The notes under the pieces: generated by a model
Told to the model about the DNA's origin: nothing
Seen by the model: the letters and a program-made list of their open reading frames with translations, nothing else
The model's database searches: none
From: Tenebrio molitor
Taxonomy: Eukaryota; Arthropoda; Insecta; Coleoptera; Tenebrionidae
DNA: 64,000 nt
Direction of reading: 5' to 3'
NCBI RefSeq assembly: GCF_963966145.1
Contig: NC_091056.1
Span: 1,178,001-1,242,000 of the forward strand
Part shown: positions 56,970 through 64,000 of the stretch, one piece after another
Position numbering within the stretch: position 1 is the first letter of the stretch
How the letters are laid out: each line of letters begins with the position of its first letter
Translations under genes and position numbers: made by a program

Positions 56970-58289
56970 CACTAATTGTAACACAATTGTGCTGCCTTCG
57001 CCAAATTTACTCAAATTTTCTTGATTGAACTCTGTTGTTTTGCCTTGATACGCAATGAAGTCGTGTGCCTCACCACTTTTCTCACAAAGAAGAAAAATTG
57101 TTATCCCTCAAGGCGTAGGTTTCCCCTTAATGTATGGCTTTACTGAAACCTGGCCAGGAACAAGGCACCATTTGTTCACCTATTGAAAGGTCTTCTTCAA
57201 TCTCCAGCTCCTGGCATCATGTTCTGACGGAGTCCATGCGGGGACGAACCTTGTTTACTAGGGGAAGATTGGTCCTTAGAGAAGAAAATCTGTTTCGCGT
57301 CATATTCTCAAGAAACACTCCTATGCCCAGAACGGTCTCCCAGTACATTTTTACTCTAGGAAACTTATTTAGACATCCTATTATGATATGCAGAGCGATT
57401 AAAACTTTTATTTCGGAACTGAAGGTGGGCTTAAAAATTGTATCCTGTTGCATGGCATACATGTTGGTGAAGTTTGATATCTGCTCAAAAAGTTCGTGTG
57501 ATACGTAGCGGTTAAAATATTCAAATGGAAAAAGAACGTTAGTGCTAGTTCCGTTTGTATTGGTTGGTTGTAGCTGTGGAATTTGGGGCGGAATAAATGG
57601 ATTATTACTCCATTTAATTTTATTTTTCTCTGGTTTCTTTGGTTTCTTCACAACAGTCATCCTTCCTTTTCTTTTTTTTTCCAACTGTAGATGTTGATTG
57701 TTGACGGAACGTCAGGATCACTTTCACTGGATACATTTTCGTTTTCGCCGACGTCTGTTCCATCGTCATCTTCGCTTTCTATTCTAATTTCTTCCGCTAT
57801 TTCGTTATATTCTGTAAAATCTTGGTCCTCAACATGTTCTCTATGAGTCATCACATCTTGACCGATTCTGGTGATATTATGATTTACGGGCAATTCATCG
57901 ATGAGATTCTCATCTGCATCAGCGAGACCGATGTCCTCAATGTCTGATAGATCACCATTCATTACCAAATCAGTTAACTATTGTCCATCTCTTGGATCAT
58001 CCAAAAAAAAATTTTTTTTCTTAGAAGTCTTTGCACGTAATTTACTAAAATAAATTTAATGTGCATTAATTTTGCTCTTATGCAAACATGAAGCAGTAAT
58101 ATAACTTTTTTTAATACAATAGACAAAACGATTTCAGCACGAATGTACACTGCAATGTACAATGTTAATTTTAGATCCACATCTTTCCAGTCGAAATGAT
58201 CATTACAATGTACATTACAAGAGGTAGCGTCAACAGGTTTTCATATTTCGTTCAAGATATGTCACAAGTTTTGAAAAAAATAAATAATA

Positions 58290-58661
58290 CAGGGTGTTTT
58301 CGAAGTTGAAGTGTTCCTTTTAACATGTGATAGTATGCGTTATTCTAAAGAGTTTTAGCCAAAGTCACCTTAGTAAAATGTGTACGGCAATGAAGACACA
58401 ATAAGTTAATTTTTTTGAAATTTTTGAAACCGGTCCTGCTCAAATTTGCGCTGATTTGATAGAAATTAGAATTGACAAAAAATCAAATGAGCATGGACGT
58501 TAATCAAAAATACTGTCAGAGTCAGACCGGACTCAAAATTTTAGAAAGGAATAATCTCCGTTAATACAAACATTTTACTGAGAAGATTTAGGCTAAAATT
58601 CTTAAGAATAATGTATAGTATCTCGTGTTACAAGGAACGCCTCAACTTCGAAAACACCCTG
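58290..58661. mobile_element. 372-bp mariner-type MITE
   Basis: The ends cagggtgttttcgaagttga are identical for 21 bp and similar for about 40 bp in inverse orientation, with TA on both sides (58288-58289 and 58662-58663). No coding content. It lies in the 5' non-coding part of the piggyBac element. Confidence 0.88.
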
Positions 58662-58711
58662 TATATAAATTCTATGTACATTACAATGTGCGCCGGATCT
58701 GAAGGGGTTAA

Positions 58712-59987
58712 ATAGATATTTCAAGCCCGCGTCAACACAAACTCCTAGCTTTTTGCCCTTTAGAACGAACACAGCGGGTTGCCTAACTTACGATTCCAAC
58801 AACGGTTCCATATCGCGTATATTAGCCATATATGTTAGCCCACGCTCGCTCCATAGGTTATTATTTCTATGTATGTATTTATGTATTTCATATTTTGTAT
58901 TGAATTGTGAATCATCACTTTGACAATTCAAATCAAGGTGTCGACGATATTGCCAACCTAAGTTTAAAGTCATTGCCGGATTTAATTATGAAATTTAATT
59001 TTCTTACAGTACATCGCCAATCGTTCCATTGTGAAGTTTGAAAAACCGAATCGACGCTAAAATTGACCAATTTAAGGGATACCAATTTTTGTATAGCATC
59101 TGTAACAGGTTTGTTTGTAATCGTCTTGAATGTTGTTAAAATTATAAAATTATTGCTTTCAAACTAAAGTAAGAGATTCTGTTACCATTCGTAGACAACA
59201 CTCTATACACAGAAATGTTTTGTAGTAGGCATACCTAAATATAGACAAGTAACAAGCGTGAGCGCACGACGCATGTGCTGTAGTGCTGTGCTGCATAGAC
59301 ACCTCATAGACATTAAAAAACGCATAAAAAACGTGCGGTTGTTAATGGTGGTTCTGGTCATCAGAGATATTTCTTTTATTATGGTTAGGTTAAAGTGAAA
59401 GGTTTTAAAATTCGGTATGATGTGTTTCAATAATTCCACTAATAAAAATTAATAACGAGCCCGAATAGGATTTCGAATAAGAATCAATTGGTGATTTTTT
59501 TACTTCTTCATCATGAAGACACAAGAAATCGCCGGTTTTTTGCTTCATGACGAATGACGATGCGAGACAGAGCCGATATTTTCGTAAATTAAACGTGATT
59601 CAATCGATCCTTGACAAAGTGAGAACTTTGTTAATTTTTCATGTGCAACTATTCAATAGTGCTGAGATGCAGATTCGATTTGGATCAGAAGATACGAAAA
59701 GGAACTTTCTGGAGCAGGCAGCTTTGCAATGGTAAGAAAATATATCCAGTGTTGCCAGAACGATGCATTGTTAAATCACTAGACTTAGCCAAAAAATCCA
59801 CATTCTCAACACAAAATTCACCAGATTCTTAAAAGTAGGGAATTTTAATTGAAGCAAGTTATTTCTTTATTTTTGCAACATTTTTTATTAAAAAATAACT
59901 CTTATAAACAAAGTAAACTGAAATTATAATTCTTTAACAATAATTAAACTGTACTCTAATATAATATGGTCTACTACTAAGGTCTAC
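58712..59987. other. Mostly non-coding; one unassigned possible exon
   Basis: At 59547-59735 the plus strand is open for 62 codons and ends GCAATG-gtaaga, a fair splice donor, with FNSAEMQIRFGSEDTKRNFLEQ. I do not recognise it. The rest is AT-rich without repeats that I could pair. Confidence 0.35.
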
Positions 59988-60446
59988 TAGGGTAGTTGTG
60001 CCGGTAGTCAGCCACTTTCACCATATATCGATTTTGGAGTTATGTTGATAAAACAAATACAGCGCAAAATACGACTTACTATATACGTTTCTGTAGCCTG
60101 AACAATATTCTTGCACATATGTAACACACTTTCAATTTTTGAAAGTTATTAAGACACAGTAAACTAATTTATGGAAAAACAACCATATTGCCAATGTTCA
60201 GCCGCTATAAATCTTATGTCAGCCATTGTTGTTCTAATCGTCAGCCACCTCTCAAGGAAGTAGCAAAGTAGGTAGTTAGTGGGTAAATGGGTGTTAAATA
60301 GTTGATAAAATATTTTTTTAAACATTTATTTAAACCGAAAAATAATAGACAACTGCTGAAAACAACGTGGAAACGTAACCTACAAACTTTACACGAAACC
60401 AAATAGGTAACATTGTATTAGATACGTTTCACCTAGATAAGTTGTT

Positions 60447-63002
60447 TTACGTTGTTTTCGCTAATTGCCTATTATTATTATTGTTCTGTTTTGGTGCACA
60501 TAATGAGCAAATAAATGGTTCTTCTTCAAATGTTATACATTCTAAATGGTACCATCTAAGACAACGGTTACAACCTACAATTTGCAGAGTAGGATCGTCT
60601 GTATCTTTCAAATAAAATTCACATCTTGCACATACTTCTTTCATCTCACTGTCTGATAATGGTTCATTCATCTTGGTGTCCTTAGTAGTGTCTTTGGAGC
60701 TGTCTTGTTTCTTTTCATTGATTACATCAGCTTTAGACAAAGCCGATGAAGTTGCAATATCCTTGTTTGTGTCGATATTCTTATTTGTTCTTTTCTTTTT
60801 TGGAGCACTTATTTTCTTCTGTTCAGAATCCTTGTTCATGGCGATATGTTTATTTATTCTTTTCTTTTTTGGAGCACTTATTTTCTTCTGTTTAGCACGT
60901 TCGAGCCTTTCTTGTTTTCTTTTCTCTTTTTCATGTGCCTCTTTTTGTTTAATCTCCAACTTTTGTTTTAGATGCTCTCTAAAAGCATCTGAAGAAATTG
61001 CAGCCGAGAGCCGATCTTGAATTTTTCTTTTCCCTTTTATTATAGGACTAGGAAAAAATAAATGCTTGTCAATGGAATCCTTATTTTCGGATTTGTTCGT
61101 ATCAGTTGGGTTAGTAGTATTATCGAGATTAGTGTTGGGTATAGTAATGTCTTGTAAAATGCGAATTTTTTCACCTTCATCAAATATTTGCTCACTTTCA
61201 TGTGTACCTTCATTTATTACTTGACGACTTAAAGTATTGTCTTCGGATTTGTTCGTATTAATTGGGTTAGTAGTATTGGCGAGATTAGTATTGGGTATGT
61301 TAATGTCTTGTAAAATGCGAATTTTTTCACCTTCATCAAATATTTGCTCACTTTCATGTGTACCTTCACTTATTACTTGACGACTTAAAGTATTGTCTTC
61401 GGATTTGTTCGTATTAATTGGGTTAGTAGTATTGGCGAGATTAGTATTGGGTATGGTAATGTCTTGTAAAATGCGAATTTTTTCACCTTAATCAAATATT
61501 TGTTCACTTTCATGTGTAGCTTCACTTATTACTTGACTATTTAAATTATTATTTTCCTCACCTATCCACATATTTGGAAATTCCTTGAATTCAAATTCAA
61601 TAATATCATTAGTACAAACACTCTGGTGCGATTCTGGGATTACATTGTTATCAACCATGTTAAGAGTACCATCAGCGAGTACTTGGAACGTTTCAACTCG
61701 TGGATACAATTCTTGTTTTATTGATTGTAGTTGTTCAATAATATTTTGTACATTTTCAATTCCTCTTTCCAGGAGTGATTTTTTGAATGTTGTTAAAACT
61801 GTTTCAGTAGTTTCAAATTGTTGTGCTGTTACATCAGATTTCTGAATGTTGTCTTGGTGATTCAATCTCTCTAAACGATTCTGGATACATTTTGAATAGT
61901 CCACAGCTTCAGGGTTGAACGGGAACAAGCCACATTTTCTGAAACCGTTCTGAATTGTCTGAGGCAATGACTCGTCTTGAAGCACCTGTTCTAATAATGG
62001 ACAAAATGTACATTTGGTTAACACACAATTTACATTTTCAGGTTTTGCTTGCCACTGCCTCACAGTTTTTTTCCAATTTGTCTTTAGAGGTTTGAAGACA
62101 CTGACATCGGCGGGTTGCATTATGTGCGTGGTGTTGGGTGGAAGCGCATACAAAATTATCCCTCGCTCATGAGAAAACTGGCTGAGCTCTACTGATAAAT
62201 GGGATTTATGTCCATCAACTAAAAGTAGTATGGGTCTCGTCACTTTGTTCTCATCAAGCCATTTATTTAATCCGTTCGCTATGTATTCATAGAAGGTATC
62301 GCTTCTCATCCAACCACTTTCTGACCTTCCTAAAAACCAGCCTGATGGGATGCTGTCAACAATAGCCTTATTCGGTCTCACAAATGGAAAAACAACCATT
62401 GGTGTCAATGTTCTACCATCTGCCGAGAAAACTAAAAGAACTGTAATTGTTTCTTTTTCATTACCCTTCTTCACTTGAAGATTCTCGAGGGATCTTCTAA
62501 AATATCTAAAACCTGAGACTCTTCAAGAAATTGTTTTAATTCTCGGAACCATTTTTTTATTGATTCTTCAGTTATTATGCTTCTTGCTTTCGTCAATCCT
62601 TCAGCTTCTCGTAAAGATAGCTTAGGGTGTCTTCTTATGAAAGCCCGATACCATTTTTCGCCGGGCCTGTTCTGCTTGAAGGGCGTTTTTTTGTTCTTTG
62701 CCAATTTTTTGAACACTAGTGAATAAATCATTTTTTTTCTGGGGGAACCCACATTTCGCTAACTCAGTTAACCAATTTTCCAGATGAGTTTCTTTATCTT
62801 GCGTCAAAACGGTAGCAGGACCCATTCGGCGAGGAGCCTCTTTAACTCGACCATGAAGCCTATCTTGTATGGTACCCCGTGGTACCCCATACTTCCGACT
62901 TGCCCCTCTGATGCCCATATTATCTTCACGAATAGCTTGTAACGCTTTATACAAGGCCTCTTCGGGATATTTGAAAACGTCGTGGTTCTTGTAACGTCAC
63001 AT
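60447..63002 (-). pseudogene. pogo-type transposase with 52-residue repeats and C-terminal PHD finger (copy d)
   Basis: The start at 63002 is ATG followed at once by TGA, then RYKNHDVFKYPEEALYKAL. The HTH regions are at 62622-62954 (ASRKYGVPRGTIQDRL) and 62471-62752. The first catalytic segment is deleted: the frame jumps from DILEDPSRIF to KKGNEKETITVLLVFSADG, losing the usual DE(S/T)G. The second (LLVDGHKSHLS) and third (HIMQPADVSVFKPLK) Asp survive. A premature TAA at 61488-61490 precedes three 52-codon repeats; beyond it the frame stays open through a Lys-rich region to a PHD finger, CARC...CNRCLRWYHLEC...CSLC (C4HC3). It encodes no active enzyme. Confidence 0.8.
61088..61555. repeat. Three tandem 156-bp (52-codon) units within pogo transposase gene
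   Basis: Units start at 61088, 61244 and 61400 (cggatttgttcgtat). The two left units are nearly identical; the third, nearest the catalytic domain, is more diverged and contains the TAA stop at 61488-61490. The length of exactly 52 codons keeps the frame. The encoded unit includes THESEQIFDEGEKIRILQDI. Confidence 0.9.
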
Positions 63003-63729
63003 TGTCCTAATTTAAAAAGAAAACTTACAATATTACGATGGCTGACAATGAACCTATATTGTTCTAACGTCAGCCAGATATGAAGGCTTTTAGAAAAAGG
63101 TGGCTGACTACTGGTATACCAAGCTAGAAGCTATCTCTTTTATAGATCAAAATTGGGCGCACTAACGACTTTAATTCTCTAGTAAATATGGTTCAAAACT
63201 GACTATTTGTTGAATTGCCCCATAGTCAGCCACCTGGCTGACAAAAGGAATTGTATGCACATAAGCAACCAATTCTCAGCCGTCACTAATGCTATGGATA
63301 CAAGTGATTTTAACCTCAATAGTTTGTGGTAAAAATTAGATTAATATGCATTTAATCAAGAAAAATATTTACTTATAATTTGTTGAAGAATATAACGTTT
63401 TACAGCTGTATTATTACCAAGCCCGCAGCTAAGCAAAAGTTCAAGAATTCCTACCTAAACCTCAGCCACAGCAACACACTACAATTAATGCAGTCACAAC
63501 AAGCACTATTTATAGGTTAGGAATCTGTTTAAATCCATAGTTCTGGCGGGAAAGGTGGCTGAGCACTGGAGAACCGGTTATTGAACAAATTATTTAAAAT
63601 ATATTCCTATTACAATGATTTTTAGTCAAAAGTGGCTGACTTCTAGACCCGGCTGGAATTAGGCATATTTACCCTATGTAATATCCAATAGTAACAGTGT
63701 GTAACAAAAACAAGAAAAGTAAAAAAACA

Positions 63730-64000
63730 TCATTCGTGGTCATAGAATAGATCAATGAAATCTTCTTCTTCAGTCTCAATAGTTCCATTATTATTATCTA
63801 CATTCAAGAAAATTGCCAGAGGATAGTTTTCAAATTCATATTTTTCAGAAGTTACAACATTCTTGTAAAGCTGATCTGGAAAGTCATAGTCATAGCAACA
63901 CTTTTGGGTCAATTTCAAACCATATTTTATGTTTAAAATTGCATTTAATGTTCTTAGATGTAAACAGTTCCGAAATTTTGTTTTAACTGTATTCATTACG
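63730..64000 (-). pseudogene. hAT transposase C-terminus, cut by right window edge
   Basis: The frame contains TVKTKFRNCLHLRTLNAIL then IKYGLKLTQKCCYDYDFP and ends in an acidic tail at 63730. The pattern [VI]KTKxRNxLxxxTLNAxLxxxxGL is the hAT C-terminal dimerisation region. The frame is open to position 64000 and continues outside, so completeness cannot be judged. Confidence 0.6.

Larger units (their letters stand above)
55408..57968 (-). pseudogene. piggyBac transposase, interrupted twice and first catalytic Asp lost
   Basis: The acidic N-terminus is at 57657-57968, then FEYFNRYVSHELFEQISNF and HIIIGCLNKFPRVKMYW (57217-57684). The segment that normally reads VDEQM(I/V)P is SIGEQMVPC (about 57190), so the first catalytic Asp is Gly. 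After the 414-bp insert, GHKLFFDYFFSS carries the second Asp and FSAGTVRINRF follows (56400-56540). After the SINE, MGGVDLLDQLISTYRI carries the third (55614-55919). The C-terminal Cys-rich domain is at 55408-55560 (CKNPGCKGRTQFYCHKC). Both inserts rejoin the frame when removed (VLQLV-ERLTKEG and SQYKN-IEIQRP). Other frameshifts are present. Confidence 0.8.
55106..58707 (-). mobile_element. piggyBac element with three nested insertions
   Basis: The right end, in reverse complement, is ccccttcagatccggcgcac next to TTAA (58708-58711). The proposed left end cttcttccgaaccgaattat follows TTAA (55102-55105) and is only partly similar. Subterminal copies of attacaatgtacattacaa lie near 58205 and 58680. 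The span of 3602 bp includes a SINE (about 55941-56229), an unclassified 414-bp element (56556-56969) and a mariner MITE (58290-58661). The transposase gene runs on the minus strand. The right end is firm, the left end tentative. Confidence 0.7.
59990..63674 (-). mobile_element. pogo-type element (copy d) with GTCAGCCAC repeats
   Basis: The ends are gggtagttgtgccggtagtc on the left and, in reverse complement, gggtaaatatgcctaattcc on the right, with TA flanks (59988-59989 and 63675-63676). The motif gtcagccac or gtggctgac recurs many times in both orientations: near 60007, 60220 and 60240 on the left and near 63040, 63063, 63100, 63225, 63550 and 63632 on the right. The 3685-bp element contains one transposase gene on the minus strand. 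The ends are imperfect inverted repeats, so the copy is old. Confidence 0.8.

Noticed and set aside
1..64000. CRISPR arrays, bacterial operons, riboswitches, rRNA
   Set aside because: The content is eukaryotic transposons throughout; the repeats found are minisatellite, subterminal or intragenic and do not have spacer-repeat structure.

Overview
This is a 64 kb AT-rich eukaryotic window built almost entirely of interspersed transposable elements. The mix (pogo, hAT, PIF/Harbinger, piggyBac, Tc1/mariner, MULE, P-like, Jockey-type and R4/Dong-type LINEs, Ty3/gypsy pieces, a tRNA-derived SINE and many TIR MITEs) points to an arthropod, most likely an insect; I cannot name the order or species. 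There are no bacterial operons, no CRISPR and no rRNA. I see no certain single-copy host gene; the best candidate for something other than a known transposon is the three-exon zinc-finger gene at 37171-38539.

Layout. 1-2.5 kb: Jockey-type LINE cut by the left edge. 2.9-8.0 kb: hAT, MULE and piggyBac remnants, the MULE interrupted by a 5'-truncated R4/Dong-type LINE with a 12-bp target duplication. 8.1-9.7 kb: complete Tc1/mariner element with a broken transposase. 10.4-15.1 kb: hAT BED remnant, minisatellite, recombinase-like fragment, piggyBac-end remnant. 15.1-18.2 kb: pogo-type transposase split by two LINE fragments. 18.7-19.6 kb: gypsy integrase. 20.5-25.9 kb: a hAT transposase split by a pogo element (itself holding a solo LTR) and a mariner MITE. 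26.2-28.5 kb: another pogo transposase with an embedded LINE, beside a P-element fragment. 28.5-29.8 kb: solo LTR. 31.2-33.8 kb: gypsy gag-pol with a 393-bp MITE in its protease. 34.4-36.7 kb: pogo tail and a MITE with inverted repeats of about 330 bp. 37.2-38.5 kb: zinc-finger gene. 39.5-40.6 kb: Tigger-like remnant. 41.0-43.8 kb: apparently intact two-gene PIF/Harbinger element. 44.5-46.0 kb: internally deleted pogo. 46.1-54.7 kb: a four-level nest (P/THAP-like remnant > pogo > TIR element > nearly full-length LINE). 55.1-58.7 kb: piggyBac with a SINE and two MITEs inside. 60.0-63.7 kb: pogo with a PHD-finger tail and a 52-codon triplication. 63.7-64 kb: hAT C-terminus running off the right edge.

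How it fits together. In five places (MULE, hAT, gypsy protease, and twice in piggyBac) removing an insert together with one copy of any target duplication rejoins the interrupted transposon reading frame. This fixes insert boundaries and relative ages without a database. The most coherent unexplained pattern is that four of the pogo-type elements each carry their own short motif, repeated in both orientations near their ends and different from element to element. Functional capacity looks largely lost, except for the Harbinger element, whose transposase and five-exon Myb-like gene both read through cleanly.
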